A DNA stretch of 11,617 bases from an uncultured Clostridia bacterium (GCA_934179885.1 CAKPQY010000009.1:1-11617); one strand, 5' to 3'. Numbered from the stretch's first letter, positions 1 to 8,253 are shown. Made by a program: numbers and translations. The notes: generated by a model not told the origin, from the letters alone.

Positions 1-51
1 TATACAGTACACACTACATGGTGCACAACATGTATGCATTAATAATTTCAT
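1..51 (-). CDS. queH: QueH epoxyqueuosine reductase, N-terminal fragment (cut by window edge)
   Basis: Only the first 17 codons are in the window, reading off the left edge. They translate as MKLLMHTCCAPCSVYCI. The adjacent Cys-Cys followed by Pro-Cys just after a short beta strand is the signature start of QueH (DUF208), the non-B12 enzyme that reduces epoxyqueuosine to queuosine in tRNA. In that family these cysteines help bind an iron-sulfur cluster. I chose the ATG at 51 because homologues begin MK-hydrophobic-hydrophobic-H; an in-frame ATG at 63 would add MKLK but sits only one base after the AGGAAGG ribosome binding site. The gene follows the GT39-like gene by 63 bases with no visible promoter or terminator, so it is probably co-transcribed. 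Family recognition is by motif memory from a very short piece, but the motif is distinctive. Confidence 0.8.
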   Translation of the reverse strand, partial: MKLLMHTCCAPCSVYCI

Positions 52-114
52 TTTTAATTTCATTCCTTCCTAAGACACAACGCCAAAATTTTAATTATTT
101 TTCGACCATTACTC

Positions 115-1699
115 TTATTTTTTACTTTCTATTACAATATATCTCTTAAATTCCTTAGTATTATATTCATCTAAATTAAACTTATCTTTGTCTTCATTTT
201 TTATGACATAAACATTTCCATCTTCTAACTCTAAATTTTCTATATTTTCAATATAATATTTTCCAAAAGACTTCACATTTTTGAATTCTGCATATGGGTC
301 TTCATAAACTACTGTATTTACAAAATCTCTAGTATCATATTGTGTATAGAATAGTACATGTATATAATTTGATTGAATTTTATCTGTTATATATATTTTT
401 TTGTCTTGTATTTTATCTACATATTCAATTACTTCTTGTAAATCACCTTCAAAGTTTCCAAATTCATTACAGTCTTGATGTATATATTTATTCATAAATA
501 ATCCAAATGATATTATATATATAATTAAAATTGGTATTGATAATTTTTTCACATTATTTACTGTTATATAGATTCCTACTATTGTGTAATAAATTATTGG
601 TATCATCATTATATTTAATCTGTTTATATTAGGCTCACATATAAATGTTAAAATTATACATACTATAAACCAGATATTAAAAATATAATTATATTTTATT
701 TCAGCTTTTTTCTGTTTTCTAAATGAGTCTATTAATCCGATTACAGTAAAAATTATAGAGAAAATATATATAATTCCAAATGGTTCTACATTATTCCATG
801 GAAGTCCATCTGTTTGTGTTATTAATATTTTCATGCTTTGTAAAAAGTTAGACATACTACTTGCTATAAAATCACCTGAAAACATTGATGTTAAAACTTT
901 ATATCTATTTACTTCTAATTTTGGTATTGTTACAAATGGTAAATTTATTTGTTCTAATCCAAATGTATTTATAATAACATATAAAATTATAGGTGAAGCA
1001 ACTATTCCTACAATTAAAATTGAAACTATAGCTTGTTTTATTGTGATTTTTTTCTCTCGTATTAATAATATTAGTAATGGTATTAAAAATACTGGTAAAA
1101 AATAATATGATGTTCCATATGAGTATGCTGAAATTCCTGCTATTACAAATGATAAATAATATAAAATTTTATTGTTATCTTCTAATCCTTTTACTAATAA
1201 ATATGTAAAAATTAGTATTAAATCTGGGAATAGATTTGATTCTAATCCCCATCTACTTTTTATTATATGCCATGGACATATTGCAAAAAATGCTAGTCCT
1301 ATTATTGCCATCTTTTTATTAGATATTTTTCTTAGTAATAAGTACATTATCACTAAAGATATGCAACCTAATATTGCCATTGGTAGTCTTAATGATAATG
1401 TGTTCAACCCAAATATTTTTATAAATGGCATCATTAAGTATGAAAGTAAGGCATTTTGCCCTCCTCCCCAAGCAACAAGAAATGCTGGTAATTTATTTCC
1501 GGTTTCTATCAATTCCATAATTTAAAATTGAAAATGCTTCATATCCTGCTGATGCTTCATCACAGTTTAAAGCATTTGGCATATCTGCAATTCCTACTAT
1601 TCTAATTAACATACCTATTATTAATATTATTAAAACTATTATAAAAAGAAATTTGTCCTTTTTATCTGGGTCATTTTTTAGTTTATCTATAAACTTCAT
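115..1699 (-). pseudogene. GT39/ArnT-like membrane glycosyltransferase, frameshifted
   Basis: Two overlapping frames make one protein of about 527 residues. The first frame (1699 to 1493, 68 codons) has a cytoplasmic lysine-rich start, a transmembrane helix at about residues 18-38, and the loop NALNCDEASAGYEAFSI with Asp47-Glu48, the acidic pair expected in the first outer loop of GT-C enzymes. The second frame continues with GNKLPAFLVAWGGGQNALLSYL and about nine further hydrophobic helices, then a soluble tail of about 110 residues. The frames join at about 1498-1502, where the coding strand reads AGAAACCGGAAAT; dropping one C restores DRNGNKLPAF. Such proteins move a sugar from a polyprenyl phosphate carrier to an acceptor outside the membrane; donor and acceptor are unknown. 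The start ATG at 1699 has GAGGAG ten bases upstream and lies 41 bases after the DUF6020-like gene. As written, the product would be a useless 68-residue peptide. Confidence 0.8.
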
Positions 1700-1740
1700 A
1701 TATACTTATCTCCTCTATCTTTCTATAGATTATCACTTTT

Positions 1741-3492
1741 TTACACTTTGCTTCGTTTTCTTTCATCTAAATTTTCATTTTTTATTGCAAGACTAGCCAT
1801 TATTGGTACATTTACTATAATTGGATATATATACCTTACTATTGAACAGTGTGCTAAAAAACAAGATGCGAAAAATACAAATAAAAATATTGCAATTACT
1901 AATTCATTTTTATCTCTTTTATATATTGAATATAATAAATTTACTAGTGCAATATAAAAGTATGTTGCTGGTTGAAATAATAAATATAATACTGGTATTT
2001 GTTCATATTTATTTTGGCAACACATTGCTTTATAAAACTCTTTTAATTTTGGCAATTTGCTATCTTCTATAACTGCGTATTTTCCTGTTCCTATAGGTAA
2101 ACAGAACAATTCTAATGCTCCCATTGTTTCTGGGCGCTCTTTATTCCAAATTCTATTAAAAGAATTATCATCTAGATACCAATACCCTCTCGCTGTATTC
2201 AAAAAAGAATCAATAAAAATTATAGGATATTTTTTTCCTAATTGCCACATAAATTTAAAAAATTCTTTTTTATCACTATTTATATTTTCACCATTTATCA
2301 TCGCTGCTGTATTATCTGCTATATTACTTTTATATACTTCTGCCAATTCTTTATAATCTTTAAAATAATATGTAATTTGTTCTTTTTCTTCTTCTGTTAG
2401 TTCATTTTCTTTTTCATTGACTAATTTTGCTACTGCCTGAGAAAAAGGAAATAATCTTAAATTTCCTTCATCACCTACTTTACCTATTAAAGTAAGTATT
2501 GAATCGTTTGTTCCTCCTCCACTACTAGCGTTCCCTCTTAAAGTATATAATGCACTATTTATTACTTGATATAGAAAAATTGTTATTAAAAATATTGATA
2601 TTATTTTTATAAGATTTCGTTTATTTTTTATTAATACTAATATTATAAATGGTAAAGACACTTTTAATGTAAATATTGCGTTATTTCTTGATAATAGCAT
2701 TACAACACCAATAAGTACCAAAAAAACATAATCTAAAAATTTATATTTTCCTTCAAGCATCTTATATAAATTTATAATAAAGATTATTGTTAATCCTGCA
2801 AATATCACATCTTTTGTAGTCATCATTGAGAATAACTGATTATATGGAAATAAAGCATAAAAGATAAGGCTTAAATTTCTTAACCATTTTTTATCTGTCT
2901 CTTCTATAAATTTTACTGCATATGAAAATACTAATGCCATAAATGTCATTTGAAATACTGAAAATAGAAGCATTCCTAATGTAGGAGATTCTAAAAAACG
3001 TAATCCAAATTGGTAAAATGCTGTATATAGTATAGTAATTAAAAGTGGATGATGATTCATTTTTCCAAAAAAGAAATAATCTCTAATTTGATATCCACCA
3101 TCATAACTTATTATTGCAGGATAAAATGCTAATAATGTTGGAATCCAACATATTATTATTATTAAAAAATATTTTAACCAATTATATTTTTTAGTTTTTT
3201 CTTTTACTTCTACTTGATTTTCGCATTTTTTAATCTCTTCTTTTATTTCTACCTGTTTTTTATCTTTTTTTATTTTTTCTACTAATTTCATTATAGAGTA
3301 ATGTAAACTTATAAAAATCATACTTAAAAATATAATTTTTAATATACTAATTACCGCATCTTGAATGTTTTGTATTGAATATCCTTTTGTCTGCATATTG
3401 CTTCCTATAACAAATTGAAGACTTATAATAAACCAAAAAAAACATATATATTTAAATTTTCTTTCTTTAACTACATTAATAATTCTATCCAT
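1741..3492 (-). CDS. DUF6020-like polytopic membrane protein, probable GT-C type glycosyltransferase
   Basis: This is an intact protein of 583 residues with about twelve hydrophobic segments. Helices lie near 15-31 and 47-68, then a charged cytoplasmic loop (70-105), then a helix at 107-127 leading into FYPAIISYDGGYQIRDYF. Asp131 after the third helix, His147-His148 in MNHHPLL, and the TTKDV motif (Lys227-Asp228) match what I recall of DUF6020 proteins, which resemble GT-C glycosyltransferases in layout. A large outer region of about 110 residues (310-450), rich in charged residues and ending near a GYWYLDD stretch, precedes the last helices. The charged loop holds a 13-residue tandem repeat. 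The start ATG at 3492 has AAGGA about nine bases upstream, and the gap to the upstream gene is 31 bases. The role in surface glycan synthesis is inferred from neighbours and fold type; the substrate is unknown. Confidence 0.75.
   Translation of the reverse strand: MDRIINVVKERKFKYICFFWFIISLQFVIGSNMQTKGYSIQNIQDAVISILKIIFLSMIFISLHYSIMKLVEKIKKDKKQVEIKEEIKKCENQVEVKEKTKKYNWLKYFLIIIICWIPTLLAFYPAIISYDGGYQIRDYFFFGKMNHHPLLITILYTAFYQFGLRFLESPTLGMLLFSVFQMTFMALVFSYAVKFIEETDKKWLRNLSLIFYALFPYNQLFSMMTTKDVIFAGLTIIFIINLYKMLEGKYKFLDYVFLVLIGVVMLLSRNNAIFTLKVSLPFIILVLIKNKRNLIKIISIFLITIFLYQVINSALYTLRGNASSGGGTNDSILTLIGKVGDEGNLRLFPFSQAVAKLVNEKENELTEEEKEQITYYFKDYKELAEVYKSNIADNTAAMINGENINSDKKEFFKFMWQLGKKYPIIFIDSFLNTARGYWYLDDNSFNRIWNKERPETMGALELFCLPIGTGKYAVIEDSKLPKLKEFYKAMCCQNKYEQIPVLYLLFQPATYFYIALVNLLYSIYKRDKNELVIAIFLFVFFASCFLAHCSIVRYIYPIIVNVPIMASLAIKNENLDERKRSKV
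3184..3261 (-). repeat. Imperfect 39-base tandem repeat (13 residues, two copies)
   Basis: Two adjacent 39-base units, 3223-3261 and 3184-3222, encode KKQVEIKEEIKKC and ENQVEVKEKTKKY (residues 78-90 and 91-103 of the DUF6020-like protein). The shared pattern is xxQVExKExxKKx. The copies differ at several bases, so the duplication is not recent. It lengthens a charged cytoplasmic loop without breaking the frame. Confidence 0.75.
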
Positions 3493-3523
3493 CCCTTTTT
3501 TCCTTTTCTATTGTATTTTATAA

Positions 3524-5048
3524 TTATTTATAAACATTGTATATTTCTATATTTTCTATTTTTTCTAAATTATTCCTTATATATTCTATAACATTTACTG
3601 GTGTTTGCCAATTTGTTTTTAGATTTTCTTTTCTAATTAAATATAAAGCATTTTCTTCTTTTTGTTTTATTTTTTCTATTTGTCCTTCTTCCCCATCTTT
3701 TCCTATATTGCCTCTTAAAAACATATCATAATCTTTATTGTATTTATCAATTGGTATCATATATATTGCCGCTTCTGCGTCCAATATATATACCTTTTTA
3801 CCTTCTTGTTCTTTTTCTAAAATATAGTTATCTATATTATTTATTCTTTTTTCTAAACCTTCTTCTATTTCTATATATTTAAAATGCGCTATTTCTGTAT
3901 TTTTTTCAGTTTTTGCATATTTATATAAATTGTTAAAAGCTTTTGTTAAAATTACTGCAAATACAATAATCCATATAATTAATGTTATTATTTTATATAT
4001 TTTATATTTTTTAGAATAGTTGATTTTTTTATATATTTTTTTATATATTTTTTTACCTAATATACTAAGCAAATAAATTAATCCAATTATTGATATTAAG
4101 CTTCCTATTAAAAAATGTATTTCATCTGATATTGGATACATTACAATTATTATTGAAAAACTATATATTAAAATTGTTAATATTTTTTGTATATTTTCAT
4201 TTTCTTTTTTTAGTAACTTTGTAATTATCAATACAACGACCATTGCCATAATTGAAATTGGTATTAATATTGATAATACTTTTATTTCTATTTTGTCACT
4301 TTGTAATAATCTTGCATATGGTATTTTATTTGAAAATGTGCTTATTCCAAGTACTGCATAATTTATAAAATCTTGCAATGCTCCAGAAATTATTAAATAT
4401 ATAAATAAGATTACTAATGGTATTAATATTCCCATTATTCTAGTTACAGCTATTTTTATGTACTGTTTGAATTGTTCTTTGTTTTCTACAAATAGTAATT
4501 TATATATTGCAACAATAACCGCAAGTGTTGCTCCTATACTTTGTTTTGTACATATTGCAAGTCCTGCTAAAATTCCGCAAAATTAAATCTTTTTTCTTAT
4601 TATATTTTGAAACATTTTTTATATCTTTTAATTCTTGATATAAAATGATTAATGCTATAAATAAAATTGTTATATTATAGTCTATACAATAAATATCTCT
4701 ACATAGTATTCCTATTAAAGCTGTAATAATTAATGATGTATTTTCTTCTTTTATTAATAGTTCAAATATTTTATATATCGTAAATATTATTCCTGTCCAT
4801 AGAACTGCTGCTAAAATTCGTGATATTATTACTTCATTTGCAATTAATTTTAAAAATATTGCTGTAATCATTGGTAACAATGGTGTTGTTATCATACTTA
4901 TATCTTTATATGGTATTAGTCCTTCTGATATTGCTCTTGCTGTATTATAATTCCATATTTCATCTAAATCATTAATTGGCTTTATTATAATTATTGAAAA
5001 TATTGTGATAAATATAAATATGCATAATAATATATTTTTCTTTTTCAT
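3524..5048 (-). pseudogene. GT-C family membrane glycosyltransferase, frameshifted
   Basis: One protein of about 506 residues is split over two frames. The first frame (from ATG 5048) gives a membrane helix at 5-23, then NDLDEIWNYNTARAISEGLIPYKD, with Asp27, Asp29 and Glu30 in the position of the catalytic acidic motif of PMT/ArnT/RgtA-like GT-C enzymes, followed by several helices. It loses sense after about residue 153 and ends at 4500. The second frame is open from just below a stop at 4583-4585 and reads FCGILAGLAICTKQSIGATLA, then about seven helices and a soluble C-terminal domain ending at 3524. The join falls at about 4583-4588; adding one base to the coding stretch GATTTAATTTTGC makes the protein continuous. 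The start has AAAGGA about ten bases upstream and follows ruvB by 19 bases. It probably transferred a sugar from a lipid carrier; substrate unknown. Confidence 0.8.
4024..4052 (-). repeat. 12-base A/T tandem repeat encoding KKIY units
   Basis: The coding strand repeats AAAAAAATATAT about two and a half times, giving KKIYKKIYKKIN in a short cytoplasmic loop of the frameshifted GT-C protein. The unit is a multiple of three, so copy-number change by slippage would alter loop length but not frame. It does not cause the nearby frameshift. Confidence 0.6.
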
Positions 5049-5067
5049 TTTTTGTTTTTCCTTTTAT

Positions 5068-6072
5068 TTATTCATTATAATCATATCCTAAATGTTTATA
5101 TGCTGGTGGTAGCACTTGTCTTCCCCTTAATGTTCTTGCTATAAAACCAATTTGAATTAAATATGGTTCATATACATCTTCAATTGTATCAACCTCTTCT
5201 CCTATTGAAACAGCTAAAGCCTCTATTCCAACAGGTCTTCCACCATATTGAACTATCATAGTATCTAATAGTTTTCTATCAATTTCATCTAATCCTAACT
5301 CATCAATTTCAAGCTTATTTAATGTAAGTTTTGCAATTTTCAAATCAATATTACCATCACCTAAAACTAATGCATAATCTCTAACTCTTTTTAATAATCT
5401 ATTTGCTATTCTAGGTGTCCCTCTTGACCTTCTTGCTATCTCTACTGCAGCTTGCTCATCTATATTGACTCCTAATATTTTAGCTGTTCTTTTAACTATT
5501 TTTGTTAAATTTTCTACTGAATATAATTCTAGTCTATTTACAATTCCGAATCTATCTCTTAATGGTGTTGTAAGTGAACCTGCTTTTGTTGTTGCTCCTA
5601 TTAGTGTAAACTTTGGTAAGTCAAGCCTTATTGACCTTGCACTTGGCCCTTTTCCTATCATAATATCTATTGTGTAATCTTCTAATGCTGGATATAAAAT
5701 TTCTTCTACATTTTTGCTTAATCGATGTATTTCATCTATAAAAAGCACATCATTTTCTGATAAATTTGTAAGTAATGATGCTAAATCTCCTGGTTTTTCA
5801 ATAGCTGGTCCTGATGTTATTTTTATATTTGCTCCCATTTCATTTGCAATTATATTAGAAAGTGTTGTTTTTCCAAGTCCTGGAGGTCCATATAATAATA
5901 CATGGTCTAAAGCTTCACCTCTTTTTTTTGCAGCTTCAATATACACTTTCATATTTTCTTTTACTTTATCTTGTCCAATATATTCCTCTAAAGTTTGAGG
6001 TCTTATTGTATTTTCAAGTTTTTCTTCTCCCTCGTCTTCTAATTCAGGATTTATAATTCTATCTTCGTTCAT
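5068..6072 (-). CDS. ruvB: Holliday junction branch migration DNA helicase RuvB
   Basis: The protein has 334 residues, the normal RuvB length, and is intact. It is the ATP-driven motor that, with RuvA, moves Holliday junctions during recombinational repair. Visible parts are Walker A GPPGLGKT (62-69), Walker B LFIDE (110-114), the RuvB-specific beta-hairpin region (about 130-150), the [18 protein letters not shown] stretch (159-176) with the arginine finger and sensor region, and the C-terminal winged helix with [11 protein letters not shown] and [16 protein letters not shown] chose ATG 6072: AAAGGA at 6079-6084 sits six bases before it, whereas the upstream in-frame TTG at 6087 overlaps that site and is unlikely. 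The gene lies 48 bases after the GT2 gene and 19 bases before a GT-C gene. ruvA, its usual upstream partner, is not adjacent. Confidence 0.97.
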   Translation of the reverse strand: MNEDRIINPELEDEGEEKLENTIRPQTLEEYIGQDKVKENMKVYIEAAKKRGEALDHVLLYGPPGLGKTTLSNIIANEMGANIKITSGPAIEKPGDLASLLTNLSENDVLFIDEIHRLSKNVEEILYPALEDYTIDIMIGKGPSARSIRLDLPKFTLIGATTKAGSLTTPLRDRFGIVNRLELYSVENLTKIVKRTAKILGVNIDEQAAVEIARRSRGTPRIANRLLKRVRDYALVLGDGNIDLKIAKLTLNKLEIDELGLDEIDRKLLDTMIVQYGGRPVGIEALAVSIGEEVDTIEDVYEPYLIQIGFIARTLRGRQVLPPAYKHLGYDYNE

Positions 6073-6078
6073 AGTAAT

Positions 6079-6084
6079 TCCTTT
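6079..6084 (-). promoter_or_regulatory. Ribosome binding site that decides the ruvB start
   Basis: AAAGGA lies six bases before the ATG at 6072. An in-frame TTG at 6085-6087 directly abuts this site, so the longer start (adding five residues) would lack any binding site at proper spacing. Confidence 0.75.
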
Positions 6085-6120
6085 CAAATACGTTCAAAAG
6101 TGGCTTTTCTTTTGCCCATT

Positions 6121-7113
6121 TTATTTTCTTTTTCCTAATAGTTTTAATATTTTATATCTTATAGAAAATATTATTCTTGCAAAAAATGGCATATTTAATA
6201 TTGTAAAGTTTTCTATAAAATATAGAAATGGTTCTGTTCTATATAATTTGTAAAATATATTCCAACCTTTAAAATTGAAATTCTTCTTGTTTTTTAACAT
6301 TTGATAATATTCAAATGCTTGTCTATTTTGTTTTTTTAGTTCATCTGGAAATTTTTCTTCATTTTCTACATAAGTTGTGAATATTCCTAATTTTACATCT
6401 ATAAACAAATCTCTTACTTGTTCTAGTTTTTTAAATTTATGTGATATTTTGTCTGTTCCTATTTGATTATTTCCATGCTGTCTATATTTTATATATTTTT
6501 CATCCATATATCCTATTTTACCATCTAAAGAAATCATTAAGCCTATCCAATAATCATGTGGCATATGTTTTGAATTAGAAGGTATTGGCATTATTTTATC
6601 TAAATATTTTTTCTTAGATAATATGGTACAACCTGTAATACAATTATATAAGTATTGTAATCTCTAATCACCTATATATTTTTTTATTTTTCTATCTAAT
6701 TTCATATATTCATTAAATGATTCATATATTGTATTTAAGTTTTCATCAACTACCTCTAAATCACCAAATACTAAGTCTAAATTTTCTGTTTTCAATTTTT
6801 CTACTGACTTTTCTATTTTTTCTTCTTTCCACACATCATCTTGGTCAGATAGCATATATAATTCATTTTCAACATTTTTTAATAAAAACTCAAAATTTTT
6901 AATATATCCTAAATTTTTTTCTTGATAAAATATTTTTATTTTATCGTTTTGCTCATATTGTTTTAATATTTCTCTTGTTCCATCTGTTGAGCAATCATCT
7001 GAAATTATTAATTGTATATTTTTATATGTTTGGTTTAATATACTCTCAATTTGTTCTTTTAGGTATTTTTCTCCATTATATGTTGCCATTAAAACATCTA
7101 TCTTTTCTTGCAT
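6121..7113 (-). pseudogene. GT2 family (rhamnosyltransferase-like) glycosyltransferase with in-frame TAG
   Basis: One frame of 331 codons is interrupted only by TAG at 6664-6666. The N-terminal half (149 residues) is a GT-A fold: MATYNGEKYL near the start, ISDDCSTDGT with Asp39-Asp40, and SDQDDVW (89-95) carrying the metal- and nucleotide-sugar-binding acidic motif. After TAG the same frame continues RLQYLYNCITGCTILSKK, then MPHDYWIGLMISLDGKIGYMDEKYIKYRQHGNNQ, which is the typical second half of RfbF/WsaF-like rhamnosyltransferases, and ends at 6121. The start ATG at 7113 has AAGGAG eight bases upstream. As written, the product stops after the donor-binding half and should be inactive unless TAG is read through. 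TAG is used as the natural stop of dnaJ and of the 351-residue gene, so recoding is unlikely. The sugar is inferred only by family resemblance. Confidence 0.85.
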
Positions 7114-7163
7114 GTTCTATCTCCTTTAGTTTTTAAATTTTTTACTAGTAGCGTATTTTTTAT

Positions 7164-7646
7164 TTATTTTATATTTTCTATAAAATTTTCTATAATACTT
7201 AACATTAATTTATTATTTTCTTCATATTTTTTAGGTTTAAAATCTTTTGATTTTAAAATTGCCTCTTTTAAATCTTCAACTTTTTCTATCCCTATTATAT
7301 AACCTTTATCATTAAAATCTTTTACTATTTCTTTTTGATGGTTATTTACATGTTCACCATATTCATGCATACGTGGAACAGCTATTACTTTTTTACCTTT
7401 TTCTATGGATGATATAATTGAGCCTACTCCTCCATGTGTTATTATTAAGTCTGCCTCTTCTTGAAATTTTTCTAATTGCTCTTTTGATATTAAATCAATT
7501 ATTCTCATCCTGTGTGTTTGAAATTTTGTGTATCCAGCTTGTACAATTACTTCTTCTTGTATTGTTCCATCTTTTATATTTTTTTCCACTTCTTCTAATA
7601 ATCTGTGGAAACTGTTATTTTGTGTTCCTAATAATACTAATATCAT
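7164..7646 (-). CDS. PssE/Cps14G-like glycosyltransferase catalytic subunit (Alg13 type)
   Basis: The protein has 160 residues and no membrane helix. It is the C-terminal half of a GT28/MurG-like fold as a separate subunit: a short start MILVLLGTQ with the phosphate-binding G-T-Q turn, ADLIITHGGVGSI (66-77) with the donor-binding HGG loop, and PRMHEYGEHVNNHQ (91-104). This is the pattern of Alg13, Cps14G and PssE proteins, which carry the donor-binding site and need an Alg14-like membrane partner. That partner is encoded 48 bases upstream. GGAGGT at 7656-7661, nine bases before ATG 7646, is a near-perfect ribosome binding site and forms the edge of a short repeat. The pair probably adds the second sugar of a lipid-linked repeat unit on the inner face of the membrane; which sugar is unknown. 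Confidence 0.87.
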   Translation of the reverse strand: MILVLLGTQNNSFHRLLEEVEKNIKDGTIQEEVIVQAGYTKFQTHRMRIIDLISKEQLEKFQEEADLIITHGGVGSIISSIEKGKKVIAVPRMHEYGEHVNNHQKEIVKDFNDKGYIIGIEKVEDLKEAILKSKDFKPKKYEENNKLMLSIIENFIENIK

Positions 7647-7656
7647 TTATTTTTGA

Positions 7657-7694
7657 CCTCCATGTCCCATTGGGGACGGTTCTGTTTGGGACAT
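7657..7694 (-). repeat. GGGACGGTTCT-type short repeat, copy 2 (between pssD and pssE)
   Basis: On the plus strand it reads CCTCCATGTCCCATTGGGGACGG and then TTCTGTTTGGGACAT split at about 7680. The outer arms ATGTCCCA (7662-7669) and TGGGACAT (7687-7694) are a perfect 8-base inverted repeat around a 17-base centre. A second arm, GTCCC, inside the loop could pair instead with the same GGGAC, so two hairpins compete. The element fills most of the 48-base gap, directly after the pssD stop, and ends in the ribosome binding site of pssE. It resembles dispersed short repeats I recall from Clostridia genomes, for which I know no function. Confidence 0.7.
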
Positions 7695-8168
7695 TTAATA
7701 AATTGACCCTCCATATACTGCTTTTGGATATAATTCCAGCATTTCTTTCCATTGAACTATAAATAAATCTGCTATTGGATATATTAGCCTTCCTGTTGCA
7801 GTTTTTTTATTTTTGTTTGCAAATGTTTCTATATATATTATTTTACTTCCAAATATTTTTCCTAGATAGCACATTGGTCCTGCCGTATGTGTTCCTGTTG
7901 TTACAATTACTTTTGGTCTTATTTTAAAATATAAGTATATTGTTTTTAGGCATAAATAAAAATATTTGAATATGTATGTGAACAATTTTGCTCTTGTTCC
8001 ATATGGTAAAAAATATAATTTTTCTCCATATATTTCTTTTAAATTTTCATTTGCTTTGTCTTTTTCTGTTATTATGTGATAATCATATTTTTCAAATAAA
8101 GGAGATAGTTGTAATAGTTCATTTAAATGTCCTCCAGTACTTGAAATAAATAATACTTTCTTTTTCAT
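7695..8168 (-). CDS. PssD/Cps14F-like glycosyltransferase membrane partner (Alg14 type)
   Basis: The protein has 157 residues, the usual length for PssD/Cps14F/Alg14-like proteins, which hold the acceptor side and anchor the catalytic PssE-like subunit at the membrane. The start VLFISSTGGHLNELLQL (5-21) is the family signature, followed by a hydrophobic helix at about 63-82, VIVTTGTHTAGPMCYLGK (87-104) and IYIETFANKNKKTATGRL. I chose ATG 8168: GGAGG at 8173-8177 is four bases upstream, while the longer TTG start at 8186 would place translation across the ribosome binding site. It is the first gene after a good promoter at 8213-8241 and is followed by its pssE-like partner. Split Alg14/Alg13 pairs are common in capsule and exopolysaccharide clusters; the transferred sugar cannot be read from sequence. 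Confidence 0.88.
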   Translation of the reverse strand: MKKKVLFISSTGGHLNELLQLSPLFEKYDYHIITEKDKANENLKEIYGEKLYFLPYGTRAKLFTYIFKYFYLCLKTIYLYFKIRPKVIVTTGTHTAGPMCYLGKIFGSKIIYIETFANKNKKTATGRLIYPIADLFIVQWKEMLELYPKAVYGGSIY

Positions 8169-8172
8169 TTTT

Positions 8173-8199
8173 CCTCCAGTGCCCAAAAGGGACGGTTCT
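8173..8199 (-). repeat. GGGACGGTTCT-type short repeat, copy 1 (pssD leader)
   Basis: The plus strand reads CCTCCAGTGCCCAAAAGGGA then CGGTTCT. It shares with copy 2 the block GGGACGGTTCT, a CCC/GGG mini-hairpin and the CCTCCA that is the ribosome binding site on the coding strand. It lacks the outer GTTTGGGACAT arm of copy 2. With transcription expected to start near 8206, this element makes up nearly the whole untranslated leader of pssD. Confidence 0.7.
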
Positions 8200-8212
8200 T
8201 TTTCTTTTGTAT

Positions 8213-8241
8213 ATTATACATTTAATTTGTTTGTCTGTCTA
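8213..8241 (-). promoter_or_regulatory. Sigma-A-like promoter for the pssD operon
   Basis: On the minus strand the -35 box is TAGACA (8236-8241), one base off consensus, and the -10 box is a perfect TATAAT (8213-8218), with a 17-base spacer. It lies between the terminator of the upstream gene and the pssD start, so the start of transcription should be near 8206. No repressor site is obvious. Confidence 0.75.
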
Positions 8242-8253
8242 GATTTATATAGC

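Noticed and set aside
833..1525. Plus-strand open frames opposite the GT39-like gene
   Set aside because: They are antisense shadows of a membrane-protein gene, lack ribosome binding sites and resemble no protein family.
3900..4060. A/T-rich stretch as origin or CRISPR-like array
   Set aside because: It is coding sequence for membrane helices and lysine/isoleucine-rich loops; no regular repeat-spacer pattern.
5465..6056. Plus-strand open frames opposite ruvB
   Set aside because: They are antisense to a fully conserved ruvB and show no start signals.
6085..6117. Tiny frame ATGGGCAAAAGAAAAGCC encoding 11 residues between GT2 and ruvB
   Set aside because: It has no ribosome binding site and overlaps the ruvB upstream region; too short to support.
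6664..6666. TAG read as pyrrolysine or another amino acid
   Set aside because: TAG ends dnaJ and the 351-residue gene at the expected protein ends, and the GT2 family is not known for pyrrolysine.
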